A stretch of DNA of 13,840 bases from Candidatus Helarchaeota archaeon. Lineage in GTDB: Archaea; Asgardarchaeota; Lokiarchaeia; Helarchaeales; HEL-GB-A. The notes under the pieces were generated by a model that did no database searches, was not told where the DNA came from, and worked only from the letters and a program-made list of their open reading frames with translations. This document shows, piece by piece, positions 1 to 6,998 of the stretch; the stretch's first letter is position 1, and each line of letters begins with the position of its first letter. The DNA lies in the NCBI GenBank assembly GCA_013375405.1, contig JABXJU010000111.1, positions 1 to 13,840 of the forward strand, written 5' to 3'. The position numbers and the translations under genes were made by a program.

Positions 1-1011
1 GATCAGTTTTTAGTATATCTCTATGAAGATCAAGTTTATAACACGTATGGTGTGATTTTTGACCAGAACTTCACGTATTCGTCCCGTCCCTTTGAATATG
101 GGACGCGGGACCGCCGATCACCCACGGTATCTGAACTTTTGTCTTTAGATGAATACGTGAGCGGTACGATAAACCTCACATGCAACGCGGTCGATGAAGA
201 GACGGGGATAGACATGGTAAGGTTTTACTGGGATGATGATCCCACGTTTGAGGATCCTATGTTTGGGGGAGATTCCGTGCAATTTGGTTACCAGAACGTC
301 TCCTTGATCACGGTTCCCACTTATTATCAGTTTGAATGGGATACAAGCACGTTCCCTTCTTGCTACATCTTCGCACTCGCCTCTGATGACGCGGCTCCCG
401 TGAAGAATGAGAAGGTGTCCGAGGCCTACTTTATCCAAATTGACAACGTCATCCCAAACCTATCCCAAGTTGTAGCATATGGACCATTCCGAGAGGCAAT
501 CAATTTATATGCCAATACCTTTGACGCGGATTCCGGGGTCGAGTACGTGGAGTACTGGGATGGAGATCCAACCATTCCTGGGAGTACCTTGCTTGGGATC
601 GGCCATGATTCAAGCAGCTCGTTCTCATTCACCTGGACCACCGATCCCGGTGGGACCGATGATGGGGTGCATTACATCTGCGTACGGACCTACGATCGCG
701 CGGGCAAGTACAATGATTCCGCGCTATTCGAAATAACAGTAGATAGCCAAGCTCAAGTCCCAAGCCCAGCAACTAATTATACTGGACCAATAATAATAGC
801 GGGTGCTATCATTGGCGCTGCGATTGTAATTCAAGGGCTCCTTCGACGCTCACGATCTCCAGAAGCTCCGCCCCCACCCTCGAAAAAAATACGTGGGAAG
901 ATGAAACCTCCTACTGAACAAACCCCGCTTAACACCTTGAAGCAGCGTTTGGCACAGGGTGAAATTACCCAAAAAGAATATCTTAGCATGAAGAATTTAT
1001 TAGAAGAATGA
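1..1011 (+). CDS. Membrane-anchored surface protein with tandem beta-rich repeats and SHOCT-like tail (5' partial)
   Basis: The frame is open from base 1, so the true start lies upstream; a GTG at 52 is only an internal candidate. Two successive segments share a pattern: about 48-75 after that GTG has 'DEETGID..RFYWDDDPT', and about 158-187 has 'DADSGVE..EYWDGDPT', each followed by a strand ending before 'I.IDN' or 'ITVDS'. This suggests duplicated Ig- or cadherin-like beta domains outside the cell. A hydrophobic segment at about 245-263 follows, then RRSR, which fits a C-terminal anchor with a cytoplasmic tail. The tail is proline-rich and ends with 'LKQRLAQGEITQKEYLSMK', which matches the SHOCT short C-terminal domain pattern (helix, G-x-IT-x-x-E-Y/F). 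The role may be cell-surface adhesion or sensing, but no ligand is indicated. Domain assignment is by pattern only. The coding sequence looks richer in G+C than the neighbouring intergenic DNA. Confidence 0.8.
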   Translation, partial: DQFLVYLYEDQVYNTYGVIFDQNFTYSSRPFEYGTRDRRSPTVSELLSLDEYVSGTINLTCNAVDEETGIDMVRFYWDDDPTFEDPMFGGDSVQFGYQNVSLITVPTYYQFEWDTSTFPSCYIFALASDDAAPVKNEKVSEAYFIQIDNVIPNLSQVVAYGPFREAINLYANTFDADSGVEYVEYWDGDPTIPGSTLLGIGHDSSSSFSFTWTTDPGGTDDGVHYICVRTYDRAGKYNDSALFEITVDSQAQVPSPATNYTGPIIIAGAIIGAAIVIQGLLRRSRSPEAPPPPSKKIRGKMKPPTEQTPLNTLKQRLAQGEITQKEYLSMKNLLEE

Positions 1012-1066
1012 GAAAGTTCGCCCTCTTTTAATTTTTTAAAATGTCTCTCTATGCGATTTAATCACA

Positions 1067-1147
1067 GTGCCTCGATGCCAAAAGTGTTGGTCCAAAGTGC
1101 CGGAAGGAGCGTTAGCATGTCCGAAATGCGGTGCGCCCTACCCCTAA
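1067..1147 (+). CDS. Possible 26-residue zinc-ribbon mini-protein
   Basis: A short frame starting at GTG 1067 and ending at TAA 1145 reads V(M)PRCQKCW, then about nine residues, then ACPKCGAPYP. The two CxxC knuckles form a compact zinc-ribbon signature that is unlikely by chance in a frame this short. The frame is open back to a TAA at 1037. I see no Shine-Dalgarno site. A TTTTTTAAAA box at 1032-1041 lies about 27 bases before the GTG, so a leaderless transcript is possible, although the same run may instead terminate the upstream gene. A T8 tract follows the stop. It may be a true micro-protein or the remnant of a zinc ribbon once joined to the upstream SHOCT-tailed protein; the two domains often occur together. 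Confidence 0.35.
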   Translation: MPRCQKCWSKVPEGALACPKCGAPYP

Positions 1148-1160
1148 TTTTTTTTAATTT
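1148..1160 (+). terminator. T-tract terminator
   Basis: Eight T residues at 1148-1155 followed by AATTT lie just after the mini-ORF stop and before the end of the convergent icd gene. U-rich tracts of this kind end archaeal transcripts. It would serve the plus-strand genes. Confidence 0.5.
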
Positions 1161-1164
1161 CAAC

Positions 1165-2427
1165 CTATTTTTTTAGAATATTCTCACAGATAGCAGTTCC
1201 GTACTCGGAACATTTTATGGGGTTTACGTTTTTCATGAGGCGAGCGAGGTCATAGGTGACCTGCTGCTGTTGAATGGTTTCTTCGATTGCCTGCTCGATG
1301 AGGTCCGCCGTTTCATCCCAGTCCATATAGCGTAGCATAAGCATGCCAGATAAAATTAAAGAAGATGGATTAACTTTGTCCTGTCCAGTGTATTTTGGGG
1401 CGGATCCGTGGGTAGCTTCGAACAATCCAATAAAATCCCCGATATTTGCTCCTGGTGCCATTCCCAAGCCGCCGATCTGGGCAGCAGCGGCATCTGATAT
1501 GTAATCACCATTCAGGTTAGGAGTAGCAATTATGTCATATTCATCTGTGCGAGTTAGAATCTGTTGAAACATGCTATCAGCAATGCGATCTTTAATCAGA
1601 ACTTTTCCTTCAGGCATTTTACCATTATATTGATCCCATAATTCAGCTTCTGTAATGATTTGGTCTCGAAATTCCTCTTTCGCTAGTTCATATCCCCAGT
1701 CACGGAAAGATCCTTCTGTATATTTCATGATATTACCTTTATGAACGAGGGTTACGCTTTCCCGATTATATTTTAATGCGTATTTGATGGCTGCGCGTAC
1801 AAGCCGTTTCGTGCAAGAAATGCTGATGGGTTTTATTCCAATTCCCGAATCTTGGGCAACAGTGACACCAAACTTCTCCTTTAAAAATCGAATTAAGTCC
1901 AAAGCTTCTTGAGATCCTTCGCGCCATTCAATGCCTGAATAGACGTCTTCTGTGTTCTCACGAAATATAACAACATCCATCTTCTCAGGAGAGGTAACCG
2001 GGCTGGGCACGCCACGATAATATTTGACAGGGCGGATACATGAGTATAGATCGAGTTTTTGTCGAAGGGTAACATTTAAACTACGATAGCCGCCACCTAC
2101 GGGAGTTGTTAAAGGTCCTTTAATAGCAACGATAAAGTGTTCAATGGCTTTATAGGTATCCGGTGGTAAGACCGTTCCATAGATATCTTGAGCCTTTCCA
2201 CCCGCAAAAATTTCAAACCAAGTGATTTTTCTCTGCCCTTTATAAGCGTGCTCTACAGCGGTATCTAGCACTTTTCTCATAATCGGCGTGATATCCGATC
2301 CAATCCCATCTCCTTCAATATAGGGGATAATGGGTTTATCGGGAATACCCAACCGATCTCCTTCAATTGTAATCCGTTCGCCCTCTTCTGGGATTTTTAA
2401 TTTGTCAAACTGAATCTCTGAATCCAT
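1165..2427 (-). CDS. icd: Isocitrate dehydrogenase [NADP+], bacterial/Archaeoglobus-like type
   Basis: Oxidatively decarboxylates isocitrate to 2-oxoglutarate in the cytoplasm, yielding NADPH. The 420-residue product aligns along its length with E. coli Icd (416 residues): '[10 protein letters not shown]' near 35-44, '[11 protein letters not shown]' near 103-113, '[10 protein letters not shown]' near 114-123, '[14 protein letters not shown]', '[11 protein letters not shown]' and '[14 protein letters not shown]'. Ser116 matches the E. coli substrate-binding and phosphorylated Ser113. NADP preference is indicated by Lys-Tyr in '[15 protein letters not shown]' and by Tyr and Arg in 'TYDLARLM', the equivalents of E. 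coli Lys344, Tyr345, Tyr391 and Arg395. I chose ATG at 2427 because a GTGAT site lies four bases upstream and the N-terminus then fits the family; a TTG at 2457 would add ten residues. It is divergent from psmA. No icd kinase is visible here, so Ser116 regulation is unproven. Confidence 0.96.
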   Translation of the reverse strand: MDSEIQFDKLKIPEEGERITIEGDRLGIPDKPIIPYIEGDGIGSDITPIMRKVLDTAVEHAYKGQRKITWFEIFAGGKAQDIYGTVLPPDTYKAIEHFIVAIKGPLTTPVGGGYRSLNVTLRQKLDLYSCIRPVKYYRGVPSPVTSPEKMDVVIFRENTEDVYSGIEWREGSQEALDLIRFLKEKFGVTVAQDSGIGIKPISISCTKRLVRAAIKYALKYNRESVTLVHKGNIMKYTEGSFRDWGYELAKEEFRDQIITEAELWDQYNGKMPEGKVLIKDRIADSMFQQILTRTDEYDIIATPNLNGDYISDAAAAQIGGLGMAPGANIGDFIGLFEATHGSAPKYTGQDKVNPSSLILSGMLMLRYMDWDETADLIEQAIEETIQQQQVTYDLARLMKNVNPIKCSEYGTAICENILKK

Positions 2428-2495
2428 TCTTATCACACGTATTTGGAATGTCTCCAATTAATAAAAGATTCTGGTTTTTTTAGTTTTCTCCAAAC

Positions 2496-2503
2496 CTTTA
2501 AAT
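2496..2503 (-). promoter_or_regulatory. TATA-like box for icd
   Basis: CTTTAAAT (ATTTAAAG on the minus strand) lies about 70 bases before the icd ATG. A start site about 25 bases downstream, near 2471, would give a leader of roughly 45 bases containing the GTGAT ribosome binding site. The core TTTAAA is symmetric and might also be used towards psmA. Confidence 0.35.
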
Positions 2504-2607
2504 AAGAATTATTATTGACTAGGAGTATATGAAGTATGCTAAATAAACGAGATCTTGATGATTTCGTTTGTTGGCAGAAATAGAAAGAGATAGAAGGCTG
2601 AGAGACG

Positions 2608-3348
2608 ATGATGCGCAATGAGCAAGGGTATGATTTGGGGATCACCACGTTTTCACCTGATGGGCGAATTTTTCAAGTTGAGTATGCGATTGAAGCAATA
2701 AGGCACGGTACCACTGCAGTAGGAGTTAAATGTCCTGAGGGGGTTGTCTTGGTGGTGGAGAAAAGGATATATAGTCTTCAAGATCCGGAATCAATCGAGA
2801 AGGTATTCGATATTGACACACATATCGGAGCTGCCATTGCTGGTTTAACAGCAGATGCACGAGTGTTAGTAGATCATGCACGAGTCCAAGCGCAAATTAA
2901 TAAACTCACTTATGATGAAGATGTCACAGTTATGCAATTAACCAGAAAGATTTGTGACCTAAAACAATTTTATACGCAGACTGCCGGAGTTCGACCGTTC
3001 GGAGTTTCGCTTTTAATTGCGGGAATTGATGCTGATGGCCCTCAACTATTTGTATCAGCCCCCAGCGGAGCCTATTGGTCGTTTAAAGCGCACGCAATTG
3101 GTGGCGGTGATGTAAAAGTCCGAGAATTTTTTGATCAAGAATATAAACCTGATCTTACGCTTGATACGGCAATACTTCTCGCACTTCGTGCTATAAAGAA
3201 AGTAATAGAAAGTGAAAAATTTGACCCAACAAATATCGAAATCGCCGTCATCCGAGCCGATACGAAAACATTTACCCGTTTAACCTCTAAAGAAATCCAA
3301 ACTCATATCAATAAAATCCCTAAAGAACCTGAACCCAAATCCGAATAA
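2608..3348 (+). CDS. psmA: 20S proteasome alpha subunit
   Basis: Forms the outer heptameric rings of the archaeal 20S proteasome, gating entry of unfolded proteins and docking the ATPase. The N-terminal segment 'GYDLGITTFSPDGRIFQVEYAIEAI' region is the conserved alpha-type H0 helix signature that distinguishes alpha from beta subunits. Further family marks are 'GTTAVGVKC', 'SIEKVFDID', 'GLTADARVLVDHARV', 'YTQTAGVRPFGVSLLIAGID' and 'AIGGGDVKVREFF'. There is no beta-type propeptide or catalytic Thr. The length (246 residues) is normal for the family. The C-terminus is charged and proline-rich (KEPEPKSE). Two tandem ATG codons (2608 and 2611) are possible starts; the site upstream is only weakly SD-like (GAGAG). 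It stands alone here, divergent from icd, with no beta subunit or PAN gene in the window. Confidence 0.97.
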   Translation: MMRNEQGYDLGITTFSPDGRIFQVEYAIEAIRHGTTAVGVKCPEGVVLVVEKRIYSLQDPESIEKVFDIDTHIGAAIAGLTADARVLVDHARVQAQINKLTYDEDVTVMQLTRKICDLKQFYTQTAGVRPFGVSLLIAGIDADGPQLFVSAPSGAYWSFKAHAIGGGDVKVREFFDQEYKPDLTLDTAILLALRAIKKVIESEKFDPTNIEIAVIRADTKTFTRLTSKEIQTHINKIPKEPEPKSE

Positions 3349-3400
3349 TCTATACTTAGTTTTAATTCTAAAATTTCTTTCTTTTACCTTTAATATTAAA
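3349..3400 (+). terminator. T-rich 3' region of psmA
   Basis: Several short T-rich runs (GTTTTAA, ATTTCTTTCTTTTACCTTTAAT) follow the psmA stop. They fit an archaeal U-rich termination zone; the AT-rich end near 3390-3400 could also hold a TATA element for the next gene. Confidence 0.3.
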
Positions 3401-3454
3401 AATGAACCCCTATTATTCATCACAAATGAAAAAATATATTCTTAGAGGATATAT

Positions 3455-4606
3455 ATGTTCAAATTCTTTAAGAAAAAAGAGTTAGAACGACCGCTTTGTA
3501 AGATTTGTGGGAAAAATGAGTTATTAGTCTCCAAAAAATTAGGTGTCTGTTTAGATTGTATTCTTCACAAATCAGAAGACGCATTAAAACTCACTAGCCA
3601 ACTACATATAGCGAGTCGGAAACCTTACAACCTCCCGGGTGCCCCGCCTCAATCATCAAATGGACTTAAATGTGGACTGTGTGTCAATGATTGCAAGATT
3701 GGGGAGAATGAAGTAGGATATTGTGGATTAGTTATTAATAGAGATAAGAAATTAATTCGAAATGCAGGGACTCCTGAAATTGGGCTTCTCGATTGGTACT
3801 ACGATCCGCTCCCAACTAATTGCTGTGCGTTCATATGCCCTGCTTATGGGCATGGCTATCCGAAATTCGCCTATAAAGATGGGCCAGAGCACGGCTATGC
3901 AAATCTCGCCGTGTTTTATGGAGCCTGTGGTTTCAATTGCCTCTTCTGTCAAAATGCGCAGTATCGTGAGATGCCTCAGAGACTAGAACCACTTATCTCA
4001 GCCAAGGATTTGGTAAGTAAAGCCCATAAACGTGTTAGCTGTATTTGTTACTTTGGGGGAGATCCTGGTCCCCAGATGCTACATTCACTTGCCGTTTCTA
4101 AACTTGCGTCTCAAATGGCAGAACGAGAGAAACGCATTCTCCGGATATGTTGGGAGACAAATGGGGGCATGAATTGGCCGCTTCTCGAGAGAGCTGTAGG
4201 ATACGCCCTGAAAAGCGGGGGAACTGTCAAAATTGACCTTAAAACCTTTCATGAATCGTTAAATATCGCACTTTGTGGCGTTACAAATCGTCAGACCCTT
4301 GATAATTTTAAAAGAATTAAGCCATTTATCCAGGAACGCCCTGAAATTCCCCTCCTTTTTGCAACTACCCTTCTTGTTCCTGGATATGTAGATTTAGAAG
4401 AAGTGCAGCAGATCGCATCTTTTATCGCGGATCTCGATCCTACAATTCCCTATTCGCTCTTAGGGTTCTATCCCCATTTCTTTTTAAATGATCTCCCCAC
4501 TACGAGTAAAGAACACGCGGATCGCTGCCTTAAAGCAGCTAAAGCAGAGGGTTTAACACGGGTCAAGATCGGGAACGTCCATCTCTTATCGAACGCTGAT
4601 TATTAA
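3455..4606 (+). CDS. Radical SAM protein, PflA/AmmeMemoRadiSam-like, with extra Cys clusters
   Basis: Radical S-adenosylmethionine enzyme of 383 residues. The cluster motif CX3CX2C is 'YGACGFNCLFCQN' with Cys158, Cys162 and Cys165 binding the [4Fe-4S] cluster that cleaves SAM. A 'GGDPGPQ' segment near 204-210 corresponds to the GGE-type SAM-contact motif. Two N-terminal metal-binding regions precede the core: a zinc-ribbon pair Cys15/Cys18 and Cys32/Cys35, then 'CGLCVNDCKIG..EVGYCG' with Cys73, Cys76, Cys80 and Cys90, typical of the pyruvate formate-lyase activating enzyme-like group. A further 'NCCAFICP' lies at about 122-129. The substrate is unknown; there is no glycyl radical enzyme or other Ammemo/Memo gene nearby. 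AGGAT upstream of ATG supports the start. It appears to be a single-gene unit. Confidence 0.88.
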   Translation: MFKFFKKKELERPLCKICGKNELLVSKKLGVCLDCILHKSEDALKLTSQLHIASRKPYNLPGAPPQSSNGLKCGLCVNDCKIGENEVGYCGLVINRDKKLIRNAGTPEIGLLDWYYDPLPTNCCAFICPAYGHGYPKFAYKDGPEHGYANLAVFYGACGFNCLFCQNAQYREMPQRLEPLISAKDLVSKAHKRVSCICYFGGDPGPQMLHSLAVSKLASQMAEREKRILRICWETNGGMNWPLLERAVGYALKSGGTVKIDLKTFHESLNIALCGVTNRQTLDNFKRIKPFIQERPEIPLLFATTLLVPGYVDLEEVQQIASFIADLDPTIPYSLLGFYPHFFLNDLPTTSKEHADRCLKAAKAEGLTRVKIGNVHLLSNADY

Positions 4607-4607
4607 T

Positions 4608-4615
4608 ATTTTTTA
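4608..4615 (+). terminator. T-tract after radical SAM gene
   Basis: A run of six T residues lies directly after the TAA of the radical SAM gene and fits an archaeal intrinsic terminator. Confidence 0.4.
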
Positions 4616-4620
4616 TGTAA

Positions 4621-5107
4621 AAATGGATTTTAAAAGAAGAACAGTTCCCAAAATGTCTTCATAAAAAAGATATTATAAATTCCATCAAATAGTTAGGTTT
4701 TGAAGTTGTTTTAGGATCTGATAATAAGTGGGAAATTGAATTAAAATTGAAAAAAGGATCAGATGAACCCTATTCTGAAAATGATCCTATCCTGGACGGT
4801 TCTGCCCATTGGTAAATTATCTTTCTTGAGTAGTTCCCCAAAAAAAGATGCTATCAAAGATACTCTATCACTTAGCTTGAATGAGAAACAAAAAATTTTG
4901 TTTTTATTAATGTTTAAATTCAGCTCAAGGCGATTATTTACACTATCGCTTCAAAATGCTCTAAAAAGAAAAAAAGTTATTTGTGAATTTATATACTTCT
5001 TTAAATTTAAATAAAAGATATAATATAAATTAGAAATAGACTATTCATTTATTATCGAAGTAAAAAGAGATTTCAAAAAAGATTATAATTGCTTAAGAAA
5101 ATTTACA
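4621..5107 (+). pseudogene. Probable decayed protein-coding gene, product not recognised
   Basis: The 545-base gap between the radical SAM gene and the next cluster has no intact gene. Protein-like stretches appear in pieces. In the frame of 4621, residues read 'EEQFPKCLHKKDIINSIK', a TAG at 4690, then 40 codons beginning 'LGFEVVLGSDNKWEIELKL' and ending 'ILDGSAHW' at TAA 4813. The next frame then carries 'SPKKDAIKDTLSLSLNEKQK' onwards to a stop at 5012, and after two more stops 'KLEIDYSFIIEVKRDFKKDY' to TGA 5105. The charged and aromatic pattern looks coding, with one frame change near 4812 and several stops. An 83-residue ORF at 4763-5014 is part of this and is not convincing by itself. AT richness makes chance a real alternative. 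Confidence 0.35.
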
Positions 5108-5134
5108 TGAAAAAATTAGAAATGAGAAGTTAAT

Positions 5135-5140
5135 GGAGGA
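5135..5140 (+). promoter_or_regulatory. Shine-Dalgarno site for 5152 gene
   Basis: GGAGGA lies 11 bases before ATG 5152. The spacing is a little long, but it is the strongest site near this start. Confidence 0.5.
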
Positions 5141-5151
5141 ATTAGAGACTC

Positions 5152-6315
5152 ATGTCCCCTTATACCTTAGGAGATATCCCAGATAAATATCCTTCGAAAG
5201 TTTATATGCCACTCGGTGAGCATAGTTGGCAAAATTATCAAGCACTCGGCTGGAAATACTTTATGGAAAAAGTTGCGGGTGATCAACAAGGGTTCTTTGC
5301 AAATGCTGCGGAATTTCTGAGCGAAAAATTCATGATTGCTATCCAGACCGCAAAAAAAGTGGTAAGCGGCGAGATCCCAGACCCTGAAAACGTCTTAACC
5401 ACGTGGTTCTTCCCTCCAGTATTATATGTCCGGTCTGATCTCCAAATGGGAACGACCAAACTCCTTTATGGGAATAGCACAGATATCACATTCCTTGTTG
5501 TCAATGATGAAAACTATGAAATTAATTTACTAATAAACGGTCATATGGAGAATGGTGTGCCGGTCGATTATTGGTATTTGTTAGGCGAAGACGAAGTCTT
5601 TGAACGCCGCCACCTTAAACTCGGTCATAAACTTCGCGATATTCCACAAAAATCAAAAAATTTTACCGAAGCTGGATATCATATTATAGATATTTTGAAA
5701 GACATTCGCAATGAGCGAAGTCCACAATGGGCCACTTCTGCATATTCTATGGCTGTTGTATGGATGTCGGCTGCGGTCAACATTTTTCAAGAAGCTTCCA
5801 GTTATAGTGGGATAGCAGATGTATGGGACGGGGTCAATTCTAAGAGGATTTACGGCTTACCAGATTATTATTTTTGCTATGTCCCGTGGCCTCCAATATC
5901 GAATCTCCTTTTCGCGCTGGGTCGCCCAGAATTCACGATCAGGTTGACGGGCTTACTTACCAGCAATAGACTCAATATAAACGGGTTTGAGCCGCGATTG
6001 ATACAGTTTTATAAAGATACTGCACCAGAACTCTGGGATCTAATAGTAAAAAATTTGAAAGAGAATGGCGTCCCAACACCACGCCAGACGTTAGGGTGCC
6101 AACCTCCTGATTTGAAAGATAAGACGGTATGGAAAAACGAAGCTTTCGATTGGATCTATCCTGAGGGAACACGAATAATGCCCTATGAATGGGGGCTAAC
6201 GGAAGAGGAAGCGTTTAGCGGAATTTATACAGATATCACCCATGAAACGCCGGCAGAACCATTTTATGGGAAAGAACATATAACTTCGATGGGTATTGGT
6301 AGAGAAAAATGGTAG
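5152..6315 (+). CDS. Uncharacterised 387-residue soluble protein
   Basis: I do not recognise a family. The product has no signal peptide and no clear membrane span. It is rich in Trp and Tyr: 'SWQNYQALGWKYFMEK' near 25-40, 'TTWFFPPVLYVR' near 83-94, 'DYWYLLGEDEVFERRHLKLG' near 139-158, and 'YYFCYVPWPPISNLLFALGR' near 242-261. The C-terminus (about 325-387) is acidic and aromatic. Many aromatic-proline segments suggest a compact fold with a hydrophobic ligand or protein interface, but this is inference. It opens a same-strand cluster: a 54-base gap separates it from the zinc protein at 6370. An AT-rich region with TATA-like runs (for example near 5018-5030) lies upstream. The coding look is strong, with uninterrupted charge and aromatic pattern and an SD site. 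Confidence 0.8.
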   Translation: MSPYTLGDIPDKYPSKVYMPLGEHSWQNYQALGWKYFMEKVAGDQQGFFANAAEFLSEKFMIAIQTAKKVVSGEIPDPENVLTTWFFPPVLYVRSDLQMGTTKLLYGNSTDITFLVVNDENYEINLLINGHMENGVPVDYWYLLGEDEVFERRHLKLGHKLRDIPQKSKNFTEAGYHIIDILKDIRNERSPQWATSAYSMAVVWMSAAVNIFQEASSYSGIADVWDGVNSKRIYGLPDYYFCYVPWPPISNLLFALGRPEFTIRLTGLLTSNRLNINGFEPRLIQFYKDTAPELWDLIVKNLKENGVPTPRQTLGCQPPDLKDKTVWKNEAFDWIYPEGTRIMPYEWGLTEEEAFSGIYTDITHETPAEPFYGKEHITSMGIGREKW

Positions 6316-6357
6316 TTCTCGGAATTTGGAGACGAATTGAGGAAAATATAAGTTAGT

Positions 6358-6363
6358 GGTGAT
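6358..6363 (+). promoter_or_regulatory. GGTGAT ribosome binding site deciding a TTG start
   Basis: GGTGAT, complementary to the 16S rRNA tail (…ATCACC…), lies six bases before TTG 6370. An in-frame TAA at 6349 rules out longer starts, so this site supports TTG initiation. Confidence 0.65.
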
Positions 6364-6369
6364 AAGAAA

Positions 6370-6984
6370 TTGAAAACAGCTGGAGAAGTTTTAGGAGAAT
6401 TATTAATCGGATGTTTACGAGCTCTTACCCCTGAGGAACGAGAAGAACTCTTTGTCAAAGGGAAATTTCAGGGAAAAAGAGTCGAATTTCTTTTATCTGA
6501 TGAACATGAGGCCGTTGTCATCCATTTTGGAGAAATTGATGGGCGCCCATGGCTTTCATATAAGAAATATTCCACACCTGCAATGATTTGCCGAGACTGC
6601 GGATGGCAAGGTCTATGGACTGATTTGAATGTGCAGGAAGAGCCAATGGATCTCACCGGGAAGGTCAGCGAAATAGAATTATTTACACCTATTATTAAAA
6701 CCATAATCGAAAAATGTGTAGATTGTGGCTCTTCCAGATTAAAATATTATGATTATGAAGATGAAGAGGCGGATCTCATCATTAAAGGGACTTTCGGAGA
6801 TATTGGCAAAGTGGCAGGGCTTCTGGTTGGCAGCTTTTTCCACAAAGTCAAGCAGCTTTTTGTTGTGTTAGGGATGATGCTACGCAAACAGATCGCGATA
6901 AAACCGTTTCGGAGACTCGGAACGGCCATAAAAGTTTCAAAATTACTTACTGCTGAAGTATCAGAAGATTATAAAGAAGATTAA
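6370..6984 (+). CDS. Uncharacterised zinc-binding protein with two CxxC knuckles
   Basis: A 204-residue protein starting at TTG. Cys74/Cys77 in 'ICRDCGW' and Cys116/Cys119 in 'KCVDCGSS' are spaced as two halves of one zinc-ribbon-like site, joined by an acidic linker. Residues 1-65 are a mixed helix/strand segment ('LTPEEREELF', 'VEFLLSDEHEAVVIHF'). Residues about 144-171 are hydrophobic and could be an amphipathic or membrane-associated helix. The C-terminus is basic, then acidic. I know no function. It is the middle gene of the 5152-7886 cluster, with a 14-base gap to the next start, which suggests co-transcription and coupled translation. The next gene also carries a putative zinc site, so the pair may form one metal-stabilised complex; this is inference. 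Confidence 0.78.
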   Translation: MKTAGEVLGELLIGCLRALTPEEREELFVKGKFQGKRVEFLLSDEHEAVVIHFGEIDGRPWLSYKKYSTPAMICRDCGWQGLWTDLNVQEEPMDLTGKVSEIELFTPIIKTIIEKCVDCGSSRLKYYDYEDEEADLIIKGTFGDIGKVAGLLVGSFFHKVKQLFVVLGMMLRKQIAIKPFRRLGTAIKVSKLLTAEVSEDYKED

Positions 6985-6988
6985 ATGC

Positions 6989-6993
6989 GTGAT
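6989..6993 (+). promoter_or_regulatory. GTGAT ribosome binding site for the 6999 TTG start
   Basis: GTGAT lies five bases before TTG 6999. A TGA at 6990-6992 is in frame directly upstream, so no earlier start exists in this frame. A nearby ATG at 6985 is in a different frame that yields only a 63-residue shadow. Confidence 0.45.
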
Positions 6994-6998
6994 GGAAC

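Noticed and set aside
2428..2457. TTG 2457 as the start of icd
   Set aside because: The ATG at 2427 has a GTGAT site four bases upstream and gives a length and N-terminus like E. coli Icd.
2433..2648. 71-codon minus-strand ORF across the icd-psmA gap
   Set aside because: It spans the divergent promoter and the start of psmA and has no recognisable content.
4763..5014. 83-residue ORF as a stand-alone gene
   Set aside because: Low-complexity AT-rich composition and no SD site; its first 20 codons overlap a more protein-like frame. Better treated as part of a decayed gene.
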